Assembly (NCBI RefSeq): GCF_014205155.1 | Contig: NZ_JACHMX010000001.1 | Location: forward strand, 6,572,001-6,636,000 | Origin: Amycolatopsis umgeniensis | Lineage (GTDB): Bacteria > Actinomycetota > Actinomycetes > Mycobacteriales > Pseudonocardiaceae | DNA length: 64,000 nucleotides | Direction: 5' to 3' | Shown: positions 24,846-33,671 of the stretch, piece by piece | Position numbering within the stretch: position 1 is the first letter of the stretch | Layout: the number at the start of each line of letters is the position of its first letter | Made by a program: the position numbers and the translations under genes | The notes under the pieces: generated by a model | Told to the model about the DNA's origin: nothing | The model's input: only the letters and a program-made list of their open reading frames with translations | Databases searched by the model: none

Positions 24846-26399
24846 TCAGACGAGCCAGGCGGCCGCGTCCGGCGGCAGTTTCCCGTTCACCAACGGGACG
24901 CTCGAGAGCAGCACCTCGCCCGGCGGCAGCGAGATCGGGCTCGCCGACGTGTTCAGCGCGCACACCAGGCCGCCGCCGCGCCGCCGGAACGCGAAACAGC
25001 CCGCCGGTGCGCCGTACCACTCGAGGTCTTCACCGCTGAAAGCCTTGTGCGACTTACGGATCTCGATCGCCCGCCGGTACAGCGACAGCGTCGACGCGGG
25101 ATCCTCCAGCTGGGTTTCCACGGTCACCGAAGCCCACGAAGCGGGCATCGGCAGCCACGTACGCGGATTCCGCGAGAAGCCGAACGGCGGCAGGTCGCCT
25201 TCCCACGGCAACGGCACTCGTGACGCGTCCCGGCCGAATTCGGCGCCGGAGGTCTTGGCGCGCGGGTCCGCGAGCGCGTCGGGCGGAAGGTCGACGTTGC
25301 CGAGTCCCAGCTCCTCGCCGTTGTACAGATAGACCGTGCCGGGCAACGCGAGCTCGACGAGCGCCATCGCCCGCGCGCGCCGGACGCCGCGTTCACCGCC
25401 GCCGTACCGGCTGACCTGCCGCCAGACGTCGTGGTTGCCCAACGTCCAGGTGGCGGCGGCACCGGCCGATTTCGGCACCGCCAGGGACCGCTCGATGGCC
25501 GTCCGCAGCGCGTCCGCGTCGAAATGCGTGAGCACGAGCCGGAAGTTGAACGCCAGATGCAGTTCGTCCGGCCGCAGGTAACGCGCGAGACGTTCCTCGT
25601 CGGTCACCCAGATCTCGCCGACGGCCATGGTGCCCGGGTACTCGTCGAGCACCTTGCGGATCATCTGGTGGATCTCGTGGACGCGGTCGTTGTCGAAGCG
25701 CGGGTCGTAGAACTCGCTCGGCCCGAGCGGGTTCACCCTCGGGTCCATGTCCGGCAGGCCCGGCGGTTTCGCCATCCCGTGCGCGACGTCGATGCGGAAG
25801 CCGTCCACGCCGTGGTCCAGCCAGAACCGCAGCGTCCGTTCCAGATCGGCGGCGACCTCGTGGTTGGCCCAGTTCAGATCCGGCTGCTGCGGCGAGAACA
25901 GGTGCAGGTACCACTGGCCGTCCGGGACCCTGGTCCACGCCGGGCCGCCGAACGCGCTGACCCAGTTGTTCGGCGGCAGGTCGCCGCGCGGGCCGAGCCC
26001 GTCACGGAAGACGTAGCGATCCCGTTCCGGGCTCCCCGGCGGCGCCGCCATCGCCGATTTGAACCAGGCGTGGGTGTTGCTGGTGTGATTGGGGACGACG
26101 TCGATGGTGACCTTGATGCCGCGTTTGTGCGCCTCGGTCAGCAGGACGTCGAAGTCGCCGAGGGTGCCGAACATCGGGTCGACGTCGCGCGGATCGGCGA
26201 TGTCGTACCCGTGGTCTGCCATCGGCGAACGGTAGAACGGCGTCAGCCACAGCGCGTCGACCCCGAGCAGCTCCAGGTACCCGAGCTTGCCGCGGATGCC
26301 TTCGAGGTCACCGACGCCGTCCCCGTCGGAATCGGCGAACGAGCGCACGTAGACCTGGTAGAAGACCGCCTGGTCCCACCAAGCCACGTCGCGCTCCAT
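24846..26399 (-). CDS. Glycoside hydrolase family 13, oligo-glucosidase-like
   Basis: The 517-residue protein has the GH13 (beta/alpha)8 barrel: YQVYVRSFADSDGDGVGDLE (with a DxDxDG calcium site), NHTSNTHAWF, DGFRIDVAHG with nucleophile Asp204, VGEIWV with acid/base Glu262, and GNHDVW with transition-state Asp324. This order fits oligo-1,6-glucosidase, alpha-glucosidase or sucrose-like hydrolases acting in the cytoplasm. No signal peptide. The ATG at 26399 overlaps the TGA of the haemoglobin gene (TGATG), so translation is coupled; a longer start would lie inside that gene. Confidence 0.92.
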   Translation of the reverse strand: MERDVAWWDQAVFYQVYVRSFADSDGDGVGDLEGIRGKLGYLELLGVDALWLTPFYRSPMADHGYDIADPRDVDPMFGTLGDFDVLLTEAHKRGIKVTIDVVPNHTSNTHAWFKSAMAAPPGSPERDRYVFRDGLGPRGDLPPNNWVSAFGGPAWTRVPDGQWYLHLFSPQQPDLNWANHEVAADLERTLRFWLDHGVDGFRIDVAHGMAKPPGLPDMDPRVNPLGPSEFYDPRFDNDRVHEIHQMIRKVLDEYPGTMAVGEIWVTDEERLARYLRPDELHLAFNFRLVLTHFDADALRTAIERSLAVPKSAGAAATWTLGNHDVWRQVSRYGGGERGVRRARAMALVELALPGTVYLYNGEELGLGNVDLPPDALADPRAKTSGAEFGRDASRVPLPWEGDLPPFGFSRNPRTWLPMPASWASVTVETQLEDPASTLSLYRRAIEIRKSHKAFSGEDLEWYGAPAGCFAFRRRGGGLVCALNTSASPISLPPGEVLLSSVPLVNGKLPPDAAAWLV

Positions 26400-26788
26400 C
26401 AGACGAAACTGTTCATCATGCTGTTGGCGGCCATCTCCAGATACGCCCACAGTTGCCCGCGGTAGGGCTCCTCGATGCGCTCCTCGTCGACCGCGATCTT
26501 GATGCAGCGCAGCCAGGCGTCACGTTCGATCGGGCCGATCTTGAACGGCCCGTGCCGCATCCGCAGCCGCGGGTGACCGCGCTGATCCGAGTACGTGTGC
26601 GGGCCGCCCCAGTACTGCATGAGGAACAGCCGGAAGCGCTCCTCGGCCGGGCCGAGGTCCTCCTCCGGGTACAGCGGGCGAAGCACTTCGTCGACCGCCA
26701 CCTCGGCGTAGAACCGCGCGACGATCCGGGTGAACACCGGTTCACCGCCGATCGCCTCGTACAACGTCGTGGGGTCTGGTTCGCTCAC
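26399..26788 (-). CDS. glbO: Group II truncated haemoglobin (trHbO)
   Basis: The GTG at 26788 is chosen over GTG 26794 because GGAG lies 8 bases before it; it gives 129 residues. The globin has [25 protein letters not shown], and [11 protein letters not shown] carrying the proximal heme histidine, then RDAWLRC with the conserved Trp of group II globins. Such proteins bind O2 and NO and support redox or lipid-linked respiration. The stop overlaps the start of the GH13 gene, an operon pairing also seen in other actinomycetes. Confidence 0.92.
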   Translation of the reverse strand: MSEPDPTTLYEAIGGEPVFTRIVARFYAEVAVDEVLRPLYPEEDLGPAEERFRLFLMQYWGGPHTYSDQRGHPRLRMRHGPFKIGPIERDAWLRCIKIAVDEERIEEPYRGQLWAYLEMAANSMMNSFV

Positions 26789-26814
26789 GGACACAGCTCC
26801 ATTCTGCCCTTGTC

Positions 26815-27792
26815 CTACTGACCGGCGGGGCCGGACGACATAAAGCGCCCCAGAGGTGGCTCGAAACCCGCCTCGTCGAGCGCGGCGAGCAGGTGCGCCC
26901 GCAGCGCGCGCTGCACCGCCCACTGCTTGCCGGGCCGGACCTTCACCGTCAGGCGGAGCTTGATGCCCTCGGGGGTCACGGTCTCCACGCCGAGCATCTC
27001 GGGCGGCTCCAGCACGTTGGGCGCGAGTCCCTCGCTCTCCAGCAAGGACGTGGCCTTGCCCGCCATCAGTTCGGTGGCCTTCTCGACGTCGGCGGAGTAG
27101 CTGAGGGGCACGTCGACGACGGCCACGGCGAAGCCCTGGCTCGAGTTGCCGACCCGCAGCACCTCGCCGTTGCGGACGTACCAGACGGTGCCGTTGATGT
27201 CACGCAGGGTGGTGATCCGGAGGCCGACGGCCTCGACGGTGCCGGACGCCTCACCGACGTCGACGACGTCACCCACTCCGTACTGGTCCTCGATCATCAT
27301 GAAGATGCCGGAGAGGAAGTCCTTGACGAGGTTCTGGGCGCCGAAACCGAGCGCGACACCGACGATGCCGGCGGAGGCGATGATCGGCGCCAGGTCGATG
27401 CCCAGTTCGCCCAGCACCAGGATGAACGCCAGGCCGTAGATGAACAGTGTCGCCACCGACTTGAGGACCGAGCCGATGGTGGCGGCGCGCTGACGGCGTC
27501 GTTCCATCACGGCCGACCCGAGGACTTCGGGAGCCTTCTCCCGCAGCGGTCTCAAGAGTGCGGGCAGCTTCGAGGAGCCGCTGGGAATCCGGGTCACGCG
27601 GTTGATCAGGCGCCGCACCACGTAACGCAGCAGGAACGCCACGGCGACGATCATCAGTATCTTGATCGGCTTCGTCAGCAGCCAGCCGGCCGACGCGGAG
27701 AGCCATTCGTTGTTTGTGACCTGGAACACCTGGCCGCACAAGGTGCTGGCGTCCTTCGTGCAAGCCGGGGGTTCGGTGGGCAGCAGGTTCAC
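26815..27792 (-). CDS. MscS family mechanosensitive ion channel
   Basis: The 325-residue protein has TM segments near residues 42-62 and 108-165, then the MscS pore helix and beta domain: [20 protein letters not shown] (pore-lining glycines and alanines) and [20 protein letters not shown], the family signature. The C-terminal domain is about 90 residues. It opens under hypo-osmotic stress to release solutes. It is encoded just upstream of the haemoglobin-amylase pair on the same strand but with a 26-bp gap. Confidence 0.92.
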   Translation of the reverse strand: MNLLPTEPPACTKDASTLCGQVFQVTNNEWLSASAGWLLTKPIKILMIVAVAFLLRYVVRRLINRVTRIPSGSSKLPALLRPLREKAPEVLGSAVMERRRQRAATIGSVLKSVATLFIYGLAFILVLGELGIDLAPIIASAGIVGVALGFGAQNLVKDFLSGIFMMIEDQYGVGDVVDVGEASGTVEAVGLRITTLRDINGTVWYVRNGEVLRVGNSSQGFAVAVVDVPLSYSADVEKATELMAGKATSLLESEGLAPNVLEPPEMLGVETVTPEGIKLRLTVKVRPGKQWAVQRALRAHLLAALDEAGFEPPLGRFMSSGPAGQ

Positions 27793-27982
27793 GGAGAAGA
27801 AATGTCCTTTCGTACTCGGCGGGGTTCGTTCGCGCTGCTCGGCGCGGTGGACGCCCCGGCGGATTCGAAAAACCCGACATCAGGTGGCCGCCGGGTCGCG
27901 CGCATGTGACACGTCCAGTAACACACGTGCACTTTGGGGCTGATCTGTGGTCGACTATGCCTGCACCGGTGGAGGTGGTCGA

Positions 27983-28708
27983 GTGCCAGACCGACAACCC
28001 ATCCCCCTCGGCGTCCCGAGCCAAGCCTTGGCCGGACAGGCGCCGGAGGTCGTGTTGCGCGCTCATCCGGGAGGTGCCCCCTCGCACGGGGCTCCACCGG
28101 GCGGGCCGGGAACGCGGCCAGGGGGTGTTGCCCGCCCGCCCGGACAGCGTAGAGGGCGGGATCCGTCGACTTCGGCGGTACCCACCACGACTTCGTGGGG
28201 CCGCAGACGGGTATTGCTGTTGAACGCCACGTTCGAACCGCTCACGGCGCTGCCGTTACGGCGCGCGGTGGTCCTGGTGATGTGCGGCAAGGCCGAGGTG
28301 GTGCACGGAGACCCGGGAGGGCTCGAGCTGCACGCCGCCACGGTTTCGCTGCCCGTGCCTTCGGTGATCCGGCTGAGCACCTACGTGCGCGTGCCCTACC
28401 GCGCGCAGGTGCCGCTGACCCGGGCCGGGCTGATGCACCGTGACAGGTACCGCTGCGCGTACTGCGGAGGACGGGCCGAGACCATCGATCACGTCGTCCC
28501 GCGCAGCCGTGGCGGTCCCCACAGCTGGACGAACTGCGTGGCCTGCTGCGCCAAGTGCAACCACCGGAAGGCGGACAAACTGCTTTCCGAGATCGGCTGG
28601 CGGCTGCGCGTCGTGCCGAGGGCCCCGCACGGGCCGCACTGGCGGCTGCTCGCCCACTCCAAGGAGGCCGACCCGCTGTGGCGGCCGTACCTGGGAACCG
28701 CGGCCTGA
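27983..28708 (+). CDS. HNH endonuclease
   Basis: The GTG at 27983 has GGAGG seven bases before it and gives 241 residues. After a variable, Pro/Gly-rich start, the family-typical core begins at RRVLLLNATFEPLTALPLRR. The HNH zinc-binding motif is CAYCGGRAETIDHVVPRS, then GGPHSWTNCVACCAKCNHRK with paired CxxC knuckles. This architecture is common in actinobacteria; cellular role is unknown, and it is not flanked by phage genes. The N-terminal 90 residues lack recognisable domain content. Confidence 0.88.
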   Translation: MPDRQPIPLGVPSQALAGQAPEVVLRAHPGGAPSHGAPPGGPGTRPGGVARPPGQRRGRDPSTSAVPTTTSWGRRRVLLLNATFEPLTALPLRRAVVLVMCGKAEVVHGDPGGLELHAATVSLPVPSVIRLSTYVRVPYRAQVPLTRAGLMHRDRYRCAYCGGRAETIDHVVPRSRGGPHSWTNCVACCAKCNHRKADKLLSEIGWRLRVVPRAPHGPHWRLLAHSKEADPLWRPYLGTAA

Positions 28709-28729
28709 CCGGGTTCTGAAGACGTCGGC

Positions 28730-28757
28730 GCCCCGGCTGCCTTTCGGCGGCCGGGGC
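28730..28757. terminator. Hairpin between convergent HNH and hexapeptide-repeat genes
   Basis: Arms 28730-28741 and 28746-28757 pair over 12 positions with one T-G pair and a TTTC loop. It lies 21 bases past the HNH stop and may serve both convergent genes. Confidence 0.6.
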
Positions 28758-28824
28758 GGGCCGATGATGCCGTTGTGAAGCTCTCTACCGCTACAAGTAC
28801 GCCGTCAGCCGGTCGTGCTCAGGC

Positions 28825-29178
28825 TCAGGCGGCGAGGGAGAAGTCGCTCTGGCAGGTGACGCGCGTCCCACGGGTGACGCGGGTGCCGCGAGTGACCCGG
28901 GTACCGCAGGTGACGCGGGTTCCGGCCGTCACGCGGGTGCCGCGAGTGACGCGGGTGCCACGGGTGACACGAGTGCCGGCGGTGACGCGAGTGCCACGGG
29001 TCACGCGAGTGCCGCGAGTGACCCGGGTACCGGCGGTGACCCGCGTACCGCGAGTGACGCGAGTACCGCGCGTAACCCGTGTGCCCGCCGTCACACGCGT
29101 ACCGGGGACGAATCCAATTTCGAAGAGTGACGAAATGTCGTCGATGATCGCCTGGCCGGGTGTCTGGGTGCTCTGCAT
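28825..29178 (-). CDS. Hexapeptide tandem-repeat protein, TRVT(R/A/C)G x 14
   Basis: Not recognised. The 117-residue product has a 26-residue head (MQSTQTPGQAIIDDISSLFE then IGFVPG), 14 tandem hexapeptides TRVT-x-G (residues 27-109; the last lacks its Gly) and a tail QSDFSLAA. The x residue runs A,R,R three times, then A,C,R,R,C, an 18-residue superperiod. AGGAGG seven bases before the ATG is a near-ideal ribosome site; the opposite frame has none. Copies differ mostly at third codon positions. The array is very basic and has two cysteines. A beta-solenoid or a multi-core peptide precursor are possible, but no modifying enzyme is adjacent. It is convergent with the HNH gene. Confidence 0.75.
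   Translation of the reverse strand: MQSTQTPGQAIIDDISSLFEIGFVPGTRVTAGTRVTRGTRVTRGTRVTAGTRVTRGTRVTRGTRVTAGTRVTRGTRVTRGTRVTAGTRVTCGTRVTRGTRVTRGTRVTCQSDFSLAA
28852..29100 (-). repeat. 18-bp tandem repeat array, 13.8 copies
   Basis: The coding array has an 18-bp unit (six codons) and a 54-bp higher-order period. Most differences between copies fall at codon third positions on the minus strand, with the fifth codon alternating CGN, GCN or TGC. Confidence 0.9.
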
Positions 29179-29486
29179 GACATATCCTCCTGCGACCGGT
29201 GCGTTACCTGCTGGGGTGTGGGAGCTGGGCGCAAGGCCCGTACAGGTGAAAAAGCTACGAGGATTTCAAGGCCGCGACAAGATGACAGCGCCGGGTGCGG
29301 CCGCCCGTACGTTGAGTTGCAACCTTTCGGCCTTGAGGGCTTCGGCCCAACGTGGGAGCGCTTTCGCGGCAAGCGGCGGACGGCCCCCTCGCGACGATGA
29401 GCGGTCGGTGAGGCGGAGCATGTCCGGGCGGGTGGGTACCGGGTGCGGCCCGGCGTTCCCGGTACCGGTCGGATACGCTCACGCGC
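29179..29486. other. Divergent promoter region of repeat-protein and small membrane protein genes
   Basis: About 300 bases with no convincing gene. It holds the ribosome site of the hexapeptide-repeat gene (AGGAGG, minus strand, 29186-29191) and must hold both promoters. I could not fix a promoter pair with confidence. Confidence 0.45.
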
Positions 29487-29750
29487 GTGAACCTTGTCGA
29501 GACGATCCTGGTCTTCGCGGTGATCCCCTTGGTCATCTACGCGCTTTGCGGAGTGGCCACGCTGCGGTCGAAGGGCGCGGGCATCGCCCGGTACCGGCCG
29601 GGGCAGCCGTGGGAGTACCCGGCCATGTGGTGGAGCGCCAACCCCGACGGTGTCGGCGCCAAGCATTCGCACGCGAGCACGGGCGGCGCGACCGCCGTCG
29701 CCGCCGCGAGCGGAACTTCGGTGACGGGAGGCGCTCGTGGCAACTGGTGA
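29487..29750 (+). CDS. Small conserved membrane protein
   Basis: The 87-residue product has one N-terminal TM segment (ETILVFAVIPLVIYALCGVA), a short basic stretch, a conserved YRPGQPWEYPAMWWSANPDG motif, then a flexible Gly/Ala/Ser tail. The family is unnamed to me. Its end overlaps the DUF5130 gene start by 14 bp, so the two are coupled and probably act together at the membrane. Confidence 0.75.
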   Translation: MNLVETILVFAVIPLVIYALCGVATLRSKGAGIARYRPGQPWEYPAMWWSANPDGVGAKHSHASTGGATAVAAASGTSVTGGARGNW

Positions 29751-30219
29751 ACTGACCCATTCGTCCACCGCTGTTGACGAAGAGCCCGGTTACGGCGCCG
29801 CCGTTACCTCCAGCGGCCGGATTTCCGCCGCCAAGATGTACGAACCGGCTGGGCCGATCAGCCCATTCACCACCCAGCAGCTTGCCCGGCTGGACGAGGC
29901 GCTGACGCTGGCCAGCCGCGAGACCGGCCTCGACTTCAGCGTGTACCTCGGCGACCTCGGCGAGGACACCCGCGTCACCGCCGAGGGTCTGCTGGCCTCG
30001 ACAGAAGACCCGGCCGACGCCGTGCTCGTCGCCGTGTCGCCCGGCCAGCGCGCCATCGAGATCGTGACGGGCTCGCAGGCCAAGCACCGCCTGCCCGACC
30101 GCGGCGCGAAGCTCGCCGTGGCCAGCATGGTGGCCTCCTTCAAGGAAGGCGACCTCATCGGCGGCGTCGTGAACGCTCTCCGCATGCTGAGCGACCAGGC
30201 AGGCGCTCCGCAGCGCTGA
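29737..30219 (+). CDS. DUF5130 / TPM-like protein
   Basis: The 160-residue protein has a disordered start and then, from about residue 45, SPFTTQQLARLDEALTLASR, LDFSVYLGDLGEDTR and AVLVAVSPGQRAIEIVTGSQ. These match the DUF5130 family, which has the TPM-type alpha/beta fold. No signal peptide is seen. Function unknown; overlap with the small membrane protein gene suggests it is recruited to the membrane. Confidence 0.8.
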   Translation: MATGELTHSSTAVDEEPGYGAAVTSSGRISAAKMYEPAGPISPFTTQQLARLDEALTLASRETGLDFSVYLGDLGEDTRVTAEGLLASTEDPADAVLVAVSPGQRAIEIVTGSQAKHRLPDRGAKLAVASMVASFKEGDLIGGVVNALRMLSDQAGAPQR

Positions 30220-30226
30220 CGCCGGG

Positions 30227-30303
30227 CTGAAGGGGACTTTCCCCGCATAAGACGTGACGAAGGGGCCCTTCACCGCATCACATGCGGTGAAGGGCCCCTT
30301 CAG
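30227..30303. repeat. Intergenic inverted repeat, AAGGGGCCCTTC family, copy 2
   Basis: Outer arms CTGAAGGGG and CCCCTTCAG (30227-30235, 30295-30303) enclose an inner perfect 17-bp stem (30262-30278 with 30282-30298, three-base loop). It lies between convergent DUF5130 and pepN genes, 7 bp from the pepN stop, so it probably ends both transcripts. Confidence 0.85.
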
Positions 30304-30309
30304 TTCTGT

Positions 30310-32889
30310 CTAGAGTCCGGCCTGCGAGTCGAACTCACGGGCGGCCAGCGCCCGCACGATCCCGGCCCGGCCTTCCGACACGAGACGGCGCAGAGCCGCC
30401 GGGTGCTCCCCGGTCAGCCACGCGTCCGACGCCTCCACCGTCGACGGAACGACCGCCCACGACGGGTACAGCCCGACCACGGTCGGCTGCGCGCGCTCGC
30501 TGGAGCGCCGCTGCCACACCTCGTCGATGACGTCGAAGTAGCGCGTCACGTAGTCGCCGAGAAGATGCTTCTGGCCGGGGTGGGAGAAGCCGGTGATGAG
30601 CGAGTCGCTGACCGCGTTGGGCAGCTCGTCGTCGTACACCGCCCGCTGCCACGCGTCGGCCTTCGCCTCGTCGGTCGGCCGCAGCGCCCGCGAGCGCTCC
30701 GCCTGACGCCGTCCGGCCGCGGTGTCGTCCTTGGCGAGTTCCGCGTCGATCTCGGCGTTCTCCGCCTTGCCGTGCGCGACCAGCGCCTGCAGCAGCCGCC
30801 AGCGCAGATCGGTGTCGACGGTCAGGCCCTCCAGCGGAGCCGTGCCGTCGAGCCAGCCCGCGATGATCCGCAGGGTCTTCTCGTCGAGCACCGAGTGGGA
30901 CAGCGAGTTCACGAAGGCGAGCTGGTGGTCCGAACCGGCCTCGGCGCCCTGCGCCAGCTCCAGCAACCGCGAGCTGAACTCCGGCCAGCCCTTGTCCGCC
31001 GCCCACGTGGTGTTCGCGTACGAGTTCAGCGCGGTCTGCGCCTGCAGCAGCAGCCGCTGCACCACGCCGACCTCGGTCTCGGTGTGCACTCCGCGCTGGA
31101 CCAGCGTGACGAAGTCGCGCGCCTTGAGCTCGGCCTCGCGCGTCATCTCCCACGCCGCCGACCAGCACAGCGTGCGGGGCAGCGGGTCGGTGATGTCGGC
31201 GATGCGGTCGATCAGCGTGGTCAGCGACGCCGGGTCGAGCCGCATCGTGCAGTAGGTCAGGTCGTCGTCGTTGACCAGCACGAGCTTGCCCGCCGGGAGC
31301 CCGACCAGCTCCGGCACCTCGGTGCGGTCGCCGTCGACGTCGAGTTCCACCCGGTGCTTGCGGACGATCTTGCCGTTCTCGTCCTCGTCGTAGACGCCGA
31401 CGGCGACGCGGTGCGTCCGGAGCTCACCGGCACCGGGCTTGGCACCGGTCTGCGTGACGGCGAAAGCGGTGTACTTGCCGTCCGCGCCGATCTCGTAGCG
31501 CGGGCTCAGCGAGTTGAGACCGGTGGTCTCCAGCCACTGCGCGCTCCACCACGACAGGTCGCGGCCCGAGGCCTCTTCCAGCGCGCCCAGCAGGTCCGCC
31601 AGGGTCGCGTTTCCCCAGGCGTGCTTGCCGAAGTAGACCTTCAGGCCTTCGAGGAAGTGGTCGAGACCGACGTAGGCGACGAGCTGCTTGAGCACGCTCG
31701 CGCCCTTGGCGTAGGTGATCCCGTCGAAGTTCACCTCGACCGCGTGCAGGTCGACGATGTCCGCGGCGATCGGATGCGTCGAGGGCAGCTGGTCCTGCCG
31801 GTACGCCCACGACTTCTCGATGTTCGCGAAGCTGGTCCACGCGTTCTTGTACTCGGTCGCCTCGGCCTGGGCCAGCACGCTGGCGAAGGTCGCGAACGAC
31901 TCGTTCAGCCACAGGTCGTCCCACCAGCGCATGGTGACCAGGTCGCCGAACCACATGTGTGCCATCTCGTGCAGCAGCGTCTCGGCGCGGCGCTCGTAGG
32001 CGTAGCGGGTGACGCGGCTGCGGAAGACGTAGTCCTCCAGGAACGTGACCGCGCCGGCGTTCTCCATCGCGCCCGCGTTGAACTCCGGCACGAACAGCTG
32101 GTCGTACTTGGAGAACGGGTACGGGGTGGCGAACTTGTCGTGGTAGAAGGCGAAACCCTGTTTGGTCTCGGTGAACAGCTTGTCCGCGTCCATGTGCTCG
32201 GCGAGCGAGGAGCGGCAGTAGATGCCGAGCGGGATCGTGCGGTGGTCGTCGGAGTACTCGTCGCGCCACTCGCTGTACGGGCCCGCGATCAGCGCGACCA
32301 GGTAGGTCGAGATCCGCTCGGACACCGCGAAGACGGTGCGGACGGCCCCTTCCGGGGTCTCCTCGGCCGACTCGACCAGCGCGTTCGAAATGACCTTCCA
32401 GTCCTTCGGCGCGAGCACGGTGAGCCGGTAGACCGACTTGAGGTCGGGCTGGTCGAAGCAGGCGAACATGCGCTTGGCGTCGGCGGTCTCGAACTGCGTG
32501 TAGAGGTAGACGCCGTCGTCGACCGGGTCGACGAACCGGTGCAGGCCTTCGCCGGTGTTCATGTACCGGCAGACCGCGTCCACGACGAGTTCGTTCGACT
32601 CGGCGAGCGCGGGCAGCTCGACGCCCTTGTCCTCGACGTACCCGCTGACATCGAGGTCCGCCCCGTTGAGGACGGCGGACTCGATCCCCTCGGCGACGAT
32701 GTCGATCCATGACGTTTCGCCGCTTCTGGCGCTCGCGAACTTGATCGTCGTCTTCGAGGTGAAGGTCTTCTCACCGGGACCGCCTCGGCCGTCGGTCAGA
32801 TCCAGCTCGATGTCGTAGGACTCGACGTCGAGCAGGTCCGCGCGCAGCTTGGCTTGGTCTCGGGTCAGGTTGGGGGCGGGCACTGGCAC
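30310..32889 (-). CDS. pepN: Aminopeptidase N (M1 family)
   Basis: The 859-residue enzyme has the substrate-binding GAMEN motif at residues 273-277 and the zinc site HEMAH (His307, Glu308, His311) with Glu330 18 residues on (LNESFA). The N-terminal beta domain and the C-terminal ERAP1-like helical domain are both full length, as in the actinobacterial enzymes. It removes N-terminal residues from peptides in the cytosol. It is divergent from the Rv2466c homologue, the same neighbour as Rv2467 in M. tuberculosis. Confidence 0.96.
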   Translation of the reverse strand: MPVPAPNLTRDQAKLRADLLDVESYDIELDLTDGRGGPGEKTFTSKTTIKFASARSGETSWIDIVAEGIESAVLNGADLDVSGYVEDKGVELPALAESNELVVDAVCRYMNTGEGLHRFVDPVDDGVYLYTQFETADAKRMFACFDQPDLKSVYRLTVLAPKDWKVISNALVESAEETPEGAVRTVFAVSERISTYLVALIAGPYSEWRDEYSDDHRTIPLGIYCRSSLAEHMDADKLFTETKQGFAFYHDKFATPYPFSKYDQLFVPEFNAGAMENAGAVTFLEDYVFRSRVTRYAYERRAETLLHEMAHMWFGDLVTMRWWDDLWLNESFATFASVLAQAEATEYKNAWTSFANIEKSWAYRQDQLPSTHPIAADIVDLHAVEVNFDGITYAKGASVLKQLVAYVGLDHFLEGLKVYFGKHAWGNATLADLLGALEEASGRDLSWWSAQWLETTGLNSLSPRYEIGADGKYTAFAVTQTGAKPGAGELRTHRVAVGVYDEDENGKIVRKHRVELDVDGDRTEVPELVGLPAGKLVLVNDDDLTYCTMRLDPASLTTLIDRIADITDPLPRTLCWSAAWEMTREAELKARDFVTLVQRGVHTETEVGVVQRLLLQAQTALNSYANTTWAADKGWPEFSSRLLELAQGAEAGSDHQLAFVNSLSHSVLDEKTLRIIAGWLDGTAPLEGLTVDTDLRWRLLQALVAHGKAENAEIDAELAKDDTAAGRRQAERSRALRPTDEAKADAWQRAVYDDELPNAVSDSLITGFSHPGQKHLLGDYVTRYFDVIDEVWQRRSSERAQPTVVGLYPSWAVVPSTVEASDAWLTGEHPAALRRLVSEGRAGIVRALAAREFDSQAGL

Positions 32890-33050
32890 CTCTGGTCATC
32901 GGTATCGGTTTTGGTTTCCAACTACAGGCATCCAATCATGTCCAGGCCCGTGCTGACGACGGGAACAACGCCGACTGCCGTGATGTTGGCTCGCTGTGTA
33001 GCACCCCGCGTGTACCGCACCACCCATGACGATGGCACTGGGAGAACCTG

Positions 33051-33671
33051 ATGACCGCCCCGTCCGAGACCACCAAGGTCGACTTCTACTTCGACCCCAT
33101 CTGTCCCTTCGCCTGGATCAGCTCGCGCTGGATCCTCGAGGTGGAGAAGCACCGCGACCTCGACCTGAGGTTCCGGATCATGAGCCTGTCCGAGCTCAAC
33201 AGCGGCCGTGAGGACCTGCCTGAGCAGTACAAGGAGTTGCTGGACCGCGGCTGGGGCCCGGTCCGCGTCGCGACCGCTCTGGCGCAGAAGAGCGGCGAGG
33301 AGGCCCTGCGCGAGTTCTACACGGAGTTCGGCACGCGCCATCACAACCAGGGCGACAAGGACATCCCGAAGGTCATCAAGGAGACCCTCGAAGCCATCGG
33401 CGCCCCGGCCGAGCTCGCCGAGGCCGCCGAGTCGACCGAGTACGACGAGGCGCTGAAAAAGAGTCACTACGAAGGTATGAATCCGGTCGGAATGGACGTC
33501 GGCACGCCGACCATCCACATCGACGGGGTCGCGTTCTTCGGTCCGGTGCTCAGCTCGATCCCGCGCGGCGAGGACGCCGTCAAGGTCTTCGACGGCGCCC
33601 GCGCGCTGGCGAGCTACCCGGACTTCTTCGAGCTGAAGCGCACCCGGACCGGGGATCTCAACTTCGACTAA
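33051..33671 (+). CDS. DsbA-like mycothiol-dependent reductase, Rv2466c family
   Basis: The 206-residue protein closely follows M. tuberculosis Rv2466c: [60 protein letters not shown] and FFELKRTRT. The fold is thioredoxin with a helical insert. Rv2466c uses a CPWC active site and mycothiol; here the motif is CPFA, with Cys18 present and Ala21 replacing the second cysteine. It would therefore work by a monothiol route. The ATG has a GGGAG site before it. Its stop shares CTAA with that of the convergent metallo-hydrolase gene. Confidence 0.9.
   Translation: MTAPSETTKVDFYFDPICPFAWISSRWILEVEKHRDLDLRFRIMSLSELNSGREDLPEQYKELLDRGWGPVRVATALAQKSGEEALREFYTEFGTRHHNQGDKDIPKVIKETLEAIGAPAELAEAAESTEYDEALKKSHYEGMNPVGMDVGTPTIHIDGVAFFGPVLSSIPRGEDAVKVFDGARALASYPDFFELKRTRTGDLNFD

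Noticed and set aside
28775..29755. Plus-strand frame with VTRVPR repeats through the hexapeptide array
   Set aside because: No ribosome site precedes its GTG, and it runs on into non-coding DNA. The minus frame has AGGAGG and a distinct head.
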